DNA of 64,000 nt from an uncultured Muribaculaceae bacterium (GCA_944321875.1 CALUMX010000003.1:1-64000), one strand, 5' to 3'; shown: positions 45,457-54,453, numbered from the stretch's first letter. Made by a program: numbers and translations. Notes: generated by a model from the sequence alone, not told the origin.

Positions 45457-46251
45457 CTAAAACGTAAAGGCACAACTCACTCCCACGGAAGAGAGCGAAT
45501 TGGCGGGTTCGAGCATGGACGGCGCAACGTCCATACTGAGGTTGGGCGAAATGTCGAAGTGCATGAGCGATGCGTCAACATAGGCGTCGACCATACAGAG
45601 GAAATAAAGCCCTACCATTCCGATGATACACAGGTCGCGGTTTCTGCGGAAGAAGTCCTTCTTCGATTTCAGCGAGCGCTCGAGCCATTGCATGTCGATA
45701 TCCTCCTCTTTGGTGTTGGGCGGATAGAAATCCATGTAGCTCTTCGTGTTGGGGTCGCTGTCACGGATATCGCTGTATGCCTTTGTATAGTCGGAAAGCA
45801 TCCGGTTATTCCAGGACGTGGCGTAGACCAGTCCCACATAACCGCCTACAACTATCGGGACTTTCCAGTATCTTCGGTTGTAGATTTGACCCAGACCGGG
45901 GCACAGGGCTGACATCCAGACGGCGCGTGTCGGGTCGGGGGTGAACAGTTCTTTCTTGAATTGTCTGTCAGTCTGGCGGGCTGCGACGGAGTCGGCAGCG
46001 GCAATCATCGCGAGTGAGTCGGCGGGCATCGCTGTCGGGACGATTTCTTCCTCGATGCGGTTCTCATCGCTCAACGGCTCAGCGGAAGGGATGGAGTCGG
46101 CTGGCGTTTCTGCCACCGGCACAGGACGGACAGGCCGATTTTCATCAGCAAAAATAGCCAAAGGAATTAAGAAGATAAAGCATAAAGCCAGCGCTATACC
46201 TTTTTTTAATAAAAATCCTTCGGATAACCGTTCTTTTGACAAAAATTTCAA
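45457..46251 (-). CDS. DUF5683-family protein
   Basis: 264 residues: N-terminal hydrophobic signal or anchor (about 17-35), an acidic Pro/Glu/Ser-rich linker, then the conserved block PDPTRAVWMSALCPGLGQIYN and RRYWKVPIVVGGYVGLVYAT, and a second hydrophobic segment (CIIGMVGLYFLCMVDAYVDA). The family is found in this position after parAB across Bacteroidales; function unknown. A membrane role linking chromosome partition and cell wall is only suggested by context. The last residues (GVSCAFTF) end in Phe, as in outer-membrane proteins. Confidence 0.8.
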   Translation of the reverse strand: MKFLSKERLSEGFLLKKGIALALCFIFLIPLAIFADENRPVRPVPVAETPADSIPSAEPLSDENRIEEEIVPTAMPADSLAMIAAADSVAARQTDRQFKKELFTPDPTRAVWMSALCPGLGQIYNRRYWKVPIVVGGYVGLVYATSWNNRMLSDYTKAYSDIRDSDPNTKSYMDFYPPNTKEEDIDMQWLERSLKSKKDFFRRNRDLCIIGMVGLYFLCMVDAYVDASLMHFDISPNLSMDVAPSMLEPANSLSSVGVSCAFTF

Positions 46252-46274
46252 TTTGATAAAATTATTTTTTCTTT

Positions 46275-47162
46275 TTAATCAAGATTTCCTTTCAAGTGGT
46301 CAAAGATAGCAATTAATCTTTCAAGTTCTTGCTCATTTTTGAAAGGAAATGAGATTTTTCCTTTACCTTGCTTGTCGCACGTGAATTGCACGTTGGTGCG
46401 GAACGTGTTGGAAAGGTGGTTTTTCAGCAGTTCATATTCCTCGGAGATGCTGGGTTTCTTTCCTTTTTCCTGTTCGCCGTCCTGCTGTTGGTTGCAGAGT
46501 TTGGCGAGTTCCTCCACCTGGCGTACGGAGAGACCCTTCTTGATGATTTCGTTGTAGAGCTTGAGTTGCATTTTCGGGTCCTCTACGGCCAGGAGCGCAC
46601 GGGCGTGTCCCATGTCGACGCGGCGGTCGCGCAGTCCGAGCTGCACTTCGGCCGGCAGTTTCAGCAGACGGAGGAAGTTGGCGATGGTGGCGCGTTTTTT
46701 GCCGATGCGCGAGCTCAACTGCTCCTGAGTGAGGTTGTACTGCTCGATGAGCTTCTTGAAGGTAAGGGCAATCTCGATGGCATTCAGGTCTTCACGCTGA
46801 ATGTTCTCGATAAGTGCCATTTCCGTCAGCTCGCTGTCGTTGGCGGTACGGATGTAGGCCGGGATAGTGGTGAGTCCGGCCATCTTTGCGGCGCGGAAGC
46901 GTCGCTCTCCCGAAATAATCTGATATTGGTCGCCGCCCATTTTGCGGAGGGTCAGCGGCTGGATGATGCCGAGCTCACGGATGGAGGCCGCCAGTTCTTC
47001 GAGCGATTCCTCGTCAAACCATGTACGGGGTTGCTCCGGGTTGGGGATGATTTGCGACAATTCGATTTCATTGATGGCCGATGAGCCGCCCGTCTGGATG
47101 TTGTCCATCGAGATGAGGGAGTCGAGGCCGCGGCCTAATGCGCTTCGTTTCGGGGTTGACAT
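46275..47162 (-). CDS. parB: Chromosome partitioning protein ParB
   Basis: 295 residues. Near the N-terminus LGRGLDSLI, then the CTPase/ParB box NPEQPRTWFDEESLEELAAS (about 37-56) and GERRFRAAKMAG (about 85-96), and the central HTH TQEQLSSRIGKKRATIANFL (about 146-165). It binds parS and loads SMC, working with ParA. It lies 53 bases after parA. Confidence 0.96.
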   Translation of the reverse strand: MSTPKRSALGRGLDSLISMDNIQTGGSSAINEIELSQIIPNPEQPRTWFDEESLEELAASIRELGIIQPLTLRKMGGDQYQIISGERRFRAAKMAGLTTIPAYIRTANDSELTEMALIENIQREDLNAIEIALTFKKLIEQYNLTQEQLSSRIGKKRATIANFLRLLKLPAEVQLGLRDRRVDMGHARALLAVEDPKMQLKLYNEIIKKGLSVRQVEELAKLCNQQQDGEQEKGKKPSISEEYELLKNHLSNTFRTNVQFTCDKQGKGKISFPFKNEQELERLIAIFDHLKGNLD

Positions 47163-47215
47163 GTCTGCTGTATGATTAGGGTGAATGTTTCTGTTGACTT
47201 GTTAATAATGTACGT

Positions 47216-47980
47216 TTAGTTGTTGCGTTGCTCCAGCTCCTTGGCCAGTTGCAGGTGGCTTGTCGCACCGCGGCTCTCTGCATCGTAGAGGATGGCGGGA
47301 AGTCCGTGGCTTGGAGCTTCGCTCAAGCGGATGTTGCGCGGGATGACCGTGTCGAACACCATATCGCCGAAGTGGCCTTTCAGTTCATCGTAGATTTGGT
47401 TGGCAAGGCGCAGGCGCGCGTCGTACATGGTGAGCAGGAAGCCCTCGATTTCGAGTTGCGGGTTCAGCTTCGACTTGATGATGCGTATCGTGTTCAGCAG
47501 CTTGCTGATACCTTCAAGGGCAAAGTATTCGGCCTGTACGGGGATAATCACGGAGTCGGCCGCCGTAAGGGCGTTGACGGTGATGAGTCCCAGCGACGGG
47601 GAGCAGTCGATGATGATGTAGTCGTAGTTGTTTCTGATTTCGGCAAGCAGGTTTTTCAGCACTTTCTCACGGTCCGGCTTGTTGATAAGTTCAAGTTCTG
47701 CGCCTACAAGGTCAATTCGTGAACCGATAAGGTCAAGGTTCTCCACGCAGGTCTTGCATTCGGCACCGCGCATGGGGTAGCCGTCGACCAGGCATTCGTA
47801 GATGGAGGATGTCATTTGCTTGGGGTCGACGCCCAGACCGGAAGTGGCGTTGGCCTGTGGGTCAGCGTCGATGATGAGTACTTTTTTCCCTAAGATTGCT
47901 AAAGAAGAGGCAAGATTGATGGAAGTGGTGGTCTTGCCTACACCGCCTTTCTGATTTGCTATTGCAATGATTTTACCCAT
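47216..47980 (-). CDS. parA: Chromosome partitioning ATPase ParA (Soj)
   Basis: 254 residues from the ATG at 47980 ([18 protein letters not shown]); the frame is open to 48103 but the family starts here. The deviant Walker A KGGVGKTT (about 11-18), [13 protein letters not shown] and the second motif [14 protein letters not shown] are intact. It drives segregation of ParB-parS complexes. First gene of the operon. Confidence 0.97.
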   Translation of the reverse strand: MGKIIAIANQKGGVGKTTTSINLASSLAILGKKVLIIDADPQANATSGLGVDPKQMTSSIYECLVDGYPMRGAECKTCVENLDLIGSRIDLVGAELELINKPDREKVLKNLLAEIRNNYDYIIIDCSPSLGLITVNALTAADSVIIPVQAEYFALEGISKLLNTIRIIKSKLNPQLEIEGFLLTMYDARLRLANQIYDELKGHFGDMVFDTVIPRNIRLSEAPSHGLPAILYDAESRGATSHLQLAKELEQRNN

Positions 47981-48305
47981 AATTTTAGCTTTTGTCTGAT
48001 GCAAAGGAATTATTTTTATCGGGGGTATCAAAACATTTCTGTGGAAAACTGGCCGAATTGTTGATAAGTCGGGTGTTTTGTTAATAACTGCGCAGTGTTC
48101 CACGGGATAGATAACAACCTGTTAATAAGTTACCGTTCCGTGAAACGTTGCAGGGGAGTTACGGGCGTGGTCTGTGAACAAATGTGTAAAAAGATTAAAT
48201 CGACAGTTGCCGCTAAACTTTTGGACGGTGGATTTGTCTTACCTTATGTATACGGATTAATTATCTATCGAATCGATTGTTGTTAAATTAAAAAAGGAAT
48301 TTTTT
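47981..48305. other. 325-bp divergent region before parA with DnaA-box-like 9-mers
   Basis: Holds no gene. Nonamers similar to TGTGGATAA occur in one orientation at 48040 (TGTGGAAAA), 48059 (TGTTGATAA), 48079 and 48120 (both TGTTAATAA) and 48173 (TGTGAACAA). A GTTCCACG half-site at 48096 and GTTCCGTGAAAC at 48135 faintly resemble parS. The right end supplies the leader of the gene at 48306. Confidence 0.35.
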
Positions 48306-48905
48306 ATGAAAAGACTATTTTTAATAGTGGCAGTCCTTGCCTTTGTCGGCAGTTCTGCCTTTGCGCAAAAGCATAGAAGATGCGGAATGATGAAGTGTGA
48401 CACGGTGTCGACGGAATGTATCCAGCGCATGACGGAGGATTTGCAGGACCGACTGATGCTTGACGATGCGACTGCCAAGAAGTTTGTGCCGATGTATCAG
48501 GCCTATATGGAGGAACTGCGTGAGAACTGCCCGCGCCTGAACCGCTGTGAGGAGCCGTGCAAGACCGACGAGGAAATCATGGACCGCATGGAAAACCGCC
48601 TCGATATGCAGAAGAAGATGATTTCAGTGAAAGAGAAATATCTGAAGAAATTCTCTTCTATCCTGACGCCGAAACAGGTGCGTGAGGTCATGAAGTGCGG
48701 TCGTGGTCAGTGCTGCGGAATGCGCGCTGAATGTCCGGAAGGCAACCGCCCGCTTCGCATGCAGCGTCCGATGCGTCTTTCCGGCGCTCAACCCTACAAG
48801 GTAGCTCCGGGCGCGCGTCTTCACATGAACCGTCAGGTTTGCCCGCAGATGCAGGTATGTCCTGCCGGAAATGGTGAGGCACCGGTTGCTCCGCAGGGTA
48901 AATAG
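48306..48905 (+). CDS. Cys/Met-rich periplasmic protein, Spy/CpxP-like
   Basis: 199 residues with a signal peptide (1-21, cleavage after AFA). The mature protein is helical and has a motif ILTPKQVREVMK resembling the LTxxQ repeat of Spy/CpxP proteins. It carries 12 cysteines and many methionines, several as Cys-x-Met or Met-rich clusters; the C-terminal third is Pro/Met/Cys-rich and looks disordered. A role in periplasmic metal (copper-like) or folding stress is the natural guess, but I cannot confirm it. It is monocistronic, with a terminator at 48948. Confidence 0.7.
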   Translation: MKRLFLIVAVLAFVGSSAFAQKHRRCGMMKCDTVSTECIQRMTEDLQDRLMLDDATAKKFVPMYQAYMEELRENCPRLNRCEEPCKTDEEIMDRMENRLDMQKKMISVKEKYLKKFSSILTPKQVREVMKCGRGQCCGMRAECPEGNRPLRMQRPMRLSGAQPYKVAPGARLHMNRQVCPQMQVCPAGNGEAPVAPQGK

Positions 48906-48947
48906 AACCTTGGATTTTTGAGTTTTTGAGATATTATATTGGTTTGT

Positions 48948-48975
48948 AGCATCCTCTGCGGGGGATGCTTTTTTC
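48948..48975 (+). terminator. Terminator of the Cys/Met-rich protein gene
   Basis: AGCATCC (48948-48954) pairs with GGATGCT (48963-48969), followed by T's to 48975. Confidence 0.8.
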
Positions 48976-49018
48976 TAATATGAAAACTATGATGCCATCT
49001 GTGTTGCAGAATCTCATA

Positions 49019-49037
49019 ATGTAATCATTTTGTTACA
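49019..49037 (+). promoter_or_regulatory. Candidate Pho box upstream of ppk
   Basis: TGTAA at 49020 and TGTTA at 49031 are exactly 11 bp apart, the same period and motif as at 3100/3111 before the pst operon. It lies 36 bases before the ppk start. Confidence 0.4.
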
Positions 49038-49072
49038 ATTGCGTTTTAATTTTACCATGAAATTTTAGTATT

Positions 49073-51163
49073 ATGAGGAAATTTTACAAAGACCGATATT
49101 TGCCGAGGGATATCAGTTGGATGTTCTTCAACCGGCGTATTCTTCAGGAGGCGAGAAGGGAGAGTGTTCCCTTGCTGGAACGGCTCGCGTTTTTAGGTAT
49201 CTATTCCAACAATTTGGATGAGTTTTTCCGGGTAAGGGTAGCGACCCAAAGTCGTGTCGCGGAATGCGAGGACAGCGGGGCAAGAAAGGCGAGAGAAGAG
49301 GCTATATCTCTGATAAAGATAATCAATAAGCTGAACAGCAAGTACTCGAAAGAGTATGAGACAGCCATCCGTGAGCTGATTGAGAAGCTCCGGGAGGAGA
49401 AAATCCACATTCTCTCCGACAAGGAGGTGGATGAGGAACAGTTGGCTTATATCCGTAATTATTACATGGAAAAGCTCAACGGGTTGCTTGTGCCGGTGAA
49501 GTTTTCGGCCATCAAGCAGTTTGACCTGGAGGCCGATGACAACATTTATCTGGCTGTAAGGCTGCATAAGGGTGGAGGCGACCGGAAAAAGTATGAGTAC
49601 GGTTTCCTCGAGCTGCCAGTCGCAACCTGCGGCCGTTTCTTCCAGTTGCCGGAAAAGGACGGCAACAACTACCTGATGTATCTCGATGACGTGATAAGAT
49701 GCTGTCTTCCCTATATCTTCTGCGGACAGGAATATGAGGGCTATGAGGCCTTCTCGTTCAAGTTCACGCGGGATGCGGAGATGGACATCGACAATGATAT
49801 AAGGGGCGGTATCCTGCAGAAGATATCGAAGGGACTGAAGACGCGCAAGAAAGGTGTGCCCTTGCGTATTGTCTATGATGCGGCGATGCCTCAGCCCTTG
49901 TTGAAACAGTTGTTGAAGGTACTGTCGCTCAACAAGCTCGATACGATACTCGCAGGCGGCAGATACCACAACCATAAGGACCTCATGAATTTCCCGTCCT
50001 GTGGCCGCAACGACCTCAAGTATGAGAGATGGGAGCCTATTTTAAGGTCGGAATTGCAGCATCCGGCAGAGAGTTTCATCGAGAAAATACGCCGAGGCGA
50101 CCGGTTTATCCACGTGCCCTATCATAGTTTTGATTCCTATATCCGGGTATTGCAGGAGGCGGCTATCAATCCGGATGTGAAGGGAATACAGACGACGCTC
50201 TATCGCCTGGCGCGTAACTCAAAGGTGGTGAAGGCGCTCATCGGTGCCGCCCGCAACGGCAAGAAGGTGACGGTCGTGATTGAACTGCTGGCCCGCTTTG
50301 ACGAGGCGTCCAATATGGACTGGTCGAAGAAGATGCAGGAGGCCGGCATTCAGGTGATTTTCGGTGTGGAGGGGTTGAAAATACACTCCAAAGTGACCCA
50401 TATCTCCTTCCGCAAAGGAGCAGACATCGCCTGCATCAGTACCGGCAACTTCCATGAGGGCAATGCGAAGGCCTATACCGATTATATGATAATGACAGCT
50501 CACCGGCTTATCGTCAAGGATGTGGAGGCGCTGTTTAATTTCATCAAGCGACCGTATGTGCCAACGAAGTTCAAGGAATTGCTCGTGTCGCCTAATGAGA
50601 TGCGCGGCAAGTTCATGCGTCTTATCAATGAGGAGATTAAGAACAAGCACGCAGGACGTCCGGCCTATATCAAGGTTAAAATCAATCATATCACTGACCC
50701 CTTCATAGTCGAGAAGCTCTATGAGGCGGCAGCGTGCGGCGTTCCGGTTCAGTTGCTTGTCAGAGGCAATTGCTCTCTCATTCCCGGACTTCCGGAGCTT
50801 TGCGGCAATATGCAGATAAAGGGCATTATCGACCGCTATCTGGAGCATTCGCGCATCTTTATCTTTGCCGCCGGTGGAGAGGAGAAGGTGTTTATCGGTT
50901 CGGCCGACTGGATGCCGCGCAACCTGAACGCGCGGATTGAGGTCGTCATGCCGGTCTATGACAAGGCGATAAAGGAGGATTTGAAATTCGTGGTTGAGAC
51001 GGGGCTGGCCGATACGAGTCAGGCGCGGATAGTGGACGGTTCCGGCAGCGACGAACTCGAGAAGACTGCGGAGCCGGTAAGGTCGCAGGAAGTGCTCTAC
51101 CATCATTACCGACAGATGGAATTGGAAATAGAGAATGAGCTTAAAATCAATAATGTGGATTAA
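49073..51163 (+). CDS. ppk1: Polyphosphate kinase 1
   Basis: 696 residues, normal length. The phosphorylated histidine is His438 in GLKIHSKVTHISF; further landmarks are NNLDEFFRVRV near residue 47, TLYRLARNSKVVKAL (about 375) and VFIGSADWMPRNLNARIEV near the C-terminus. It makes polyphosphate from ATP reversibly at the membrane face. The ppx gene begins 11 bases later. A Pho-box-like repeat precedes it. Confidence 0.97.
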   Translation: MRKFYKDRYLPRDISWMFFNRRILQEARRESVPLLERLAFLGIYSNNLDEFFRVRVATQSRVAECEDSGARKAREEAISLIKIINKLNSKYSKEYETAIRELIEKLREEKIHILSDKEVDEEQLAYIRNYYMEKLNGLLVPVKFSAIKQFDLEADDNIYLAVRLHKGGGDRKKYEYGFLELPVATCGRFFQLPEKDGNNYLMYLDDVIRCCLPYIFCGQEYEGYEAFSFKFTRDAEMDIDNDIRGGILQKISKGLKTRKKGVPLRIVYDAAMPQPLLKQLLKVLSLNKLDTILAGGRYHNHKDLMNFPSCGRNDLKYERWEPILRSELQHPAESFIEKIRRGDRFIHVPYHSFDSYIRVLQEAAINPDVKGIQTTLYRLARNSKVVKALIGAARNGKKVTVVIELLARFDEASNMDWSKKMQEAGIQVIFGVEGLKIHSKVTHISFRKGADIACISTGNFHEGNAKAYTDYMIMTAHRLIVKDVEALFNFIKRPYVPTKFKELLVSPNEMRGKFMRLINEEIKNKHAGRPAYIKVKINHITDPFIVEKLYEAAACGVPVQLLVRGNCSLIPGLPELCGNMQIKGIIDRYLEHSRIFIFAAGGEEKVFIGSADWMPRNLNARIEVVMPVYDKAIKEDLKFVVETGLADTSQARIVDGSGSDELEKTAEPVRSQEVLYHHYRQMELEIENELKINNVD

Positions 51164-51174
51164 AATTTTGTATT

Positions 51175-52122
51175 ATGGAAGGAAATAAGCGATATGCAGC
51201 CATTGACATTGGCTCCAATGCCGTGAGGCTTTTGATTAAGAAGGCGGAGGTCGAAGGCAACGAGGTTTCGTTTACGAAAGAGTTGCTGTTGCGTGTGCCG
51301 TTGCGTCTGGGTTTCGACGTATTCGAGACGGGCAGGATAAGTGAGGGTAAGGCCGACGACCTCAAGCGTCTGATGAAGACCTACAAGCACCTGATGAAAA
51401 TCTACAAGGTGGATTCCTACAGAGCCTGTGCCACTTCGGCCATGCGCGATGCGGAGAACGGAGAGAAGATTATCAAGAAGATAAGACAGACGACGGGAAT
51501 CGATATTGAAATCATCAACGGTCAGCAGGAGGCCAAGATTATCTATGGCAACCAGATGGAAATGCACGACGATCGCAACGGATATTTCATGTATGTGGAC
51601 GTCGGTGGTGGTAGTACGGAGGTGAACCTGATAGCTTCGGGAGAACTTGTCTACTCGCAGTCGTTCAATATCGGTACGGTCAGAATCCTTACCGGTGGTG
51701 TGACGGAGGCTGCCTGGCAGTATATGAAGGATGAGATTGCGGCCCATATCAAGGACATGTCGCCAATCAACATCATCGGTTCCGGCGGTAACATCAACAA
51801 ACTGTACAAGTTGATATACATTGCCAACCGTAAGAAAAAGCAGCTGCCGGTCGTGTCGTTGCGTAAGTTCTATGAGAAGCTGGCTCCGCTGGGAAAGGAG
51901 GAGCGTATGAAGCTTTACGGAATGCGTACGGACCGTGCGGACGTAATCGTTCCGGCATCGGAGATATTCCTGACGATTGCCGACATCCTGAAATCGGAAT
52001 ATATTCTTGTTCCCGGTATCGGCTTGTCGGACGGCTTGATTGACGCCATGTATATGGCTGACAATGCAGGTGGTGCGACTGCCGGTGAAGGTGACGAGGG
52101 AAAGAAGGAGAAGCTGAAATAA
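51175..52122 (+). CDS. ppx: Exopolyphosphatase, Ppx/GppA family
   Basis: 315 residues, actin-like phosphotransferase fold. The phosphate loops AAIDIGSNAVRLLI (about 8-21) and VDVGGGSTEVNLI (about 142-154) and the adenosine-like GIGLSDGLIDAMY (about 282-294) are present. It is the short, two-domain form, which lacks the HD domain of E. coli Ppx. It degrades polyphosphate or pppGpp, counteracting Ppk in the same operon. Confidence 0.93.
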   Translation: MEGNKRYAAIDIGSNAVRLLIKKAEVEGNEVSFTKELLLRVPLRLGFDVFETGRISEGKADDLKRLMKTYKHLMKIYKVDSYRACATSAMRDAENGEKIIKKIRQTTGIDIEIINGQQEAKIIYGNQMEMHDDRNGYFMYVDVGGGSTEVNLIASGELVYSQSFNIGTVRILTGGVTEAAWQYMKDEIAAHIKDMSPINIIGSGGNINKLYKLIYIANRKKKQLPVVSLRKFYEKLAPLGKEERMKLYGMRTDRADVIVPASEIFLTIADILKSEYILVPGIGLSDGLIDAMYMADNAGGATAGEGDEGKKEKLK

Positions 52123-52195
52123 AGTTGTCTCCAACCTGTTAGGAGCAGAATTTAAAACAGCTTCCAATACCCATCCGTTTGGGGCGTAAGATATG

Positions 52196-52231
52196 AGCCG
52201 GATGGCAGATTGCTGCCTTCCGGCTTTTTTT
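52196..52231 (+). terminator. Terminator of ppk-ppx
   Basis: 13-base arms (52196-52208 with 52213-52225, one mismatch), loop ATTG, then T-run. Confidence 0.88.
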
Positions 52232-52286
52232 GTTGGCTTCTGTCATATAAGTGAATGGAAATGTTGAAAATATGGGATATTTTTCC

Positions 52287-52475
52287 TATATTTGGATAAT
52301 ATAGGATGCGGCTCAGCAAAGAAAATCAAGTAAACTTGTTTTCTCTGCGTTCGCCTTTCACTATATTTGAATAATATAGGATGCGGCTTAGCAAAGGAAA
52401 TCAAGTAAACTTGTTTTCTCTGCGTTCGCCTTTCTATATATTTGAATAATATAGGATGCGGCTCAGCAAAGTCCA
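52287..52475. repeat. 75-bp tandem repeat, about 2.5 copies
   Basis: TATATTTG recurs at 52287, 52362 and 52437, exactly 75 bp apart, each followed by (G/A)ATAATATAGGATGCGGCT and AGCAAAG; the first two copies continue with CAAGTAAACTTGTTTTCTCT and GCGTTCGCCTTTC. Each unit has a CAAGT-AA-ACTTG palindrome and an exact -7 consensus. The unit length is a multiple of three, leaving an open minus-strand frame, which I regard as incidental. It fills most of the 385-bp gap between ppx and nfeD. Confidence 0.9.
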
Positions 52476-52507
52476 ATCCTTGTTAGAAAGACACAAATGA
52501 TAAAGTT

Positions 52508-52957
52508 ATGAACGAATTGGTTATTTCTCCCTGGATAGTATGGCTCAGTATCGGTGTGGTGTTTGTCATCATTGAGTTGTTGACCAACACTTTTGCCGCT
52601 TTCTGTCTGACGGGTGGCTGCGTGGTCGGTGCGCTGGCCTCTCTTCTCGGTCTGGAGGTGGAGGGGCAGCTTGTAGGTGCGGCGGTCGGTGCTGTCGTCA
52701 CCTTCCTTTGTTTCCGGCCCATCATGCGGCGTCACCGCGCTTCCATGCGGGAGAAAACGCTTGTGAGCAATATGGATGCTCTGGTGGGACGATGTGCCGT
52801 AGTCACGGAGCCGGAAGGCAACGGACAGCGGGCTCGCGTGCGTATCGACGGCGACAACTGGCAGGTGGAAGAGACCGGCGGACAGCCGTTGGCCGTGGGC
52901 GACCGTGTGGAGGTGACGGGCTATGACAGCATCATCCTGAAGGTGGAAAAGAGATAG
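52508..52957 (+). CDS. NfeD-like membrane protein
   Basis: 149 residues: two to three hydrophobic helices (about 6-75), then an OB-fold NfeD domain (about 88-148; ALVGRCAVVTEPEG, GDRVEVTGYDSIILKVEK). The short form without the ClpP-like protease domain. NfeD proteins pair with SPFH/stomatin proteins and affect membrane microdomains; the SPFH gene lies two genes on in the same run. Confidence 0.88.
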   Translation: MNELVISPWIVWLSIGVVFVIIELLTNTFAAFCLTGGCVVGALASLLGLEVEGQLVGAAVGAVVTFLCFRPIMRRHRASMREKTLVSNMDALVGRCAVVTEPEGNGQRARVRIDGDNWQVEETGGQPLAVGDRVEVTGYDSIILKVEKR

Positions 52958-52982
52958 TTGGAAATTATAAAAACGGAATCAT

Positions 52983-53276
52983 ATGAAAACGAACATTCTG
53001 CTTGTTCTGCTGCTGGTGGCCATCGGCCTGTTTTCGCTGGCTGTCGAGCGGCGTCAGTCGCATAAGAAAAAATGCCTGGCAGAGCGCGCCCACCTTCTCA
53101 TAGGTCGGGAGGTGGAAGTGGAGTGGGCTTCCGACATCAGCCGGAGGTCAGTCAGAGTGCGTATCGACGGACATGTCTGGCGGGCAAAGGAGTCGGGTTG
53201 CCGTCCGCTCTGCAAGGGCGACCGCGTGAGGGTCGTGGGAGCGCAGGACTTGATTCTGCTTGTTGAAAAATTATAA
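52983..53276 (+). CDS. Small NfeD-like protein: one helix plus OB-fold
   Basis: 97 residues. One N-terminal membrane helix (about 4-20) and a single OB-like domain (about 38-96; LIGREVEVEWASD, CKGDRVRVVGAQDLILLVEK) clearly related to the C-terminus of the preceding gene. It reads as a truncated duplicate that lost two helices. It is 25 bases after the first and 17 before the SPFH gene, so the three form one operon. Confidence 0.78.
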   Translation: MKTNILLVLLLVAIGLFSLAVERRQSHKKKCLAERAHLLIGREVEVEWASDISRRSVRVRIDGHVWRAKESGCRPLCKGDRVRVVGAQDLILLVEKL

Positions 53277-53293
53277 AATCATCAATATCAGTT

Positions 53294-54271
53294 ATGGAAG
53301 CAATTATTTTCTTACTGCTGGTCGTAGTGGCCGTAATTATTGTCGTAGTGGCCGGCGTGAAGGTCGTGCCGCAGTCGGAGACGCGTGTCATTGAGCGTCT
53401 GGGACGTTTTCACAGCGTGCTTTCTCCGGGATTGAACCTGATTCTTCCCTTTATCGACAAGCCGAAGCAAATCTATACGCGCTCGGTTGTGGTTGGGATG
53501 GGTGGCCGCCAGATGGTACGGATGGCGATGACCAGTGCCATCGACTTGCGTGAGCAGGTCTACGATTTCCCCTCTCAGCAGGTGATTACGAAGGATAACG
53601 TGACGACCGAAATCAACGCGTTGCTCTATTTCCAGATTGTCGACCCGAAGAAGGCGGTCTATGAGATTGACAACCTTCCCAACGCCATCGAGAAGCTGAC
53701 GCAGACTTCGCTGCGCAACGTCATCGGCGAGCTGGAGCTGGACGAGACGCTGACTTCGCGCGACACCATTAATTCCAAATTGCAGTCCATCCTTGACGAT
53801 GCTACCAACAAATGGGGCGTGAAAGTCAACCGCGTGGAGCTGCAGGACATCACGCCGCCGGAGAGCGTGCGTGAGGCGATGGAGAAGCAGATGCAGGCCG
53901 AGCGTAACCGCCGAGCCGAGATTCTGAATGCCGAGGGCGAGAAGAAGTCGCTCATTCTGCGTTCGGAAGGAGAGCGGGAGTCGCAGATTAACCAGGCAGA
54001 GGCCGTCAAGCAGGCTGAGATTCTGCGTGCGGAGGGTATCTCACGGGCAAAGGTGCTTCAGGCGGAGGCTGAGGCGGAAGCCATCAGACGCATTGCCGAC
54101 GCTATCAGTGCCACCAAGACCGACCCTGCTACCTATATGCTGGCTGTCAAGTATATCGAGACGCTGCACGAGATGGTTTCGGGCAAGGACAACAAGACGG
54201 TCTACATTCCTTACGAGGCAACCAATATGCTGGGTTCCATCGGTTCCATCAAGGAGATGTTCAACAAATAA
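53294..54271 (+). CDS. SPFH/Band 7 (stomatin/paraslipin-like) membrane protein
   Basis: 325 residues: N-terminal hydrophobic anchor (about 2-23), SPFH domain (about 24-180; VPQSETRVIERLGRFHSVL, YDFPSQQVITKDNV, ALLYFQIVDPKKAVYEIDN) and a long coiled coil rich in Ala, Glu, Arg (about 185-270). Paraslipin/QmcA type. It forms membrane oligomers with NfeD partners, both just upstream. A hairpin terminator follows. Confidence 0.93.
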   Translation: MEAIIFLLLVVVAVIIVVVAGVKVVPQSETRVIERLGRFHSVLSPGLNLILPFIDKPKQIYTRSVVVGMGGRQMVRMAMTSAIDLREQVYDFPSQQVITKDNVTTEINALLYFQIVDPKKAVYEIDNLPNAIEKLTQTSLRNVIGELELDETLTSRDTINSKLQSILDDATNKWGVKVNRVELQDITPPESVREAMEKQMQAERNRRAEILNAEGEKKSLILRSEGERESQINQAEAVKQAEILRAEGISRAKVLQAEAEAEAIRRIADAISATKTDPATYMLAVKYIETLHEMVSGKDNKTVYIPYEATNMLGSIGSIKEMFNK

Positions 54272-54298
54272 CGGGGCGGTGTCTGCCACCCTGCAAGG

Positions 54299-54328
54299 AG
54301 CCGGATTTCGCAGGAAGTCCGGCTTTTT
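54299..54328 (+). terminator. Terminator of the nfeD-SPFH operon
   Basis: AGCCGGATTTC (54299-54309) pairs with GAAGTCCGGCT (54314-54324, one G-U or mismatch), followed by T's. Confidence 0.85.
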
Positions 54329-54372
54329 CCATATTCGCCGGATGAAAATGCGGTGGAATGGGTGAAAGCTGT

Positions 54373-54380
54373 TAATTTTG
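54373..54380 (+). promoter_or_regulatory. -7 box for the GLUG lipoprotein gene
   Basis: TAATTTTG matches TAnnTTTG, about 75 bases before the start; no clear -33 TTG. Confidence 0.4.
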
Positions 54381-54453
54381 CAGTATGGTCGTGCAGTCAT
54401 TGGGCACGCTGTGAGTTTATATACTGAATATTATTGAATAACTAAAAACAGAT

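Noticed and set aside
48096..48150. parS sites near parA
   Set aside because: The best match to TGTTTCACGTGAAACA has several mismatches and no full palindrome, so I do not annotate it as a site.
52287..52475. CRISPR array
   Set aside because: The 75-bp units are contiguous with no unique spacers between short repeats, and there are no cas genes in the window.
52243..52476. 77-codon minus-strand frame across the 75-bp tandem repeat
   Set aside because: It exists because the unit is a multiple of three; there is no ribosome-binding site, family or suitable start, and the repeat contains promoter-like boxes instead.
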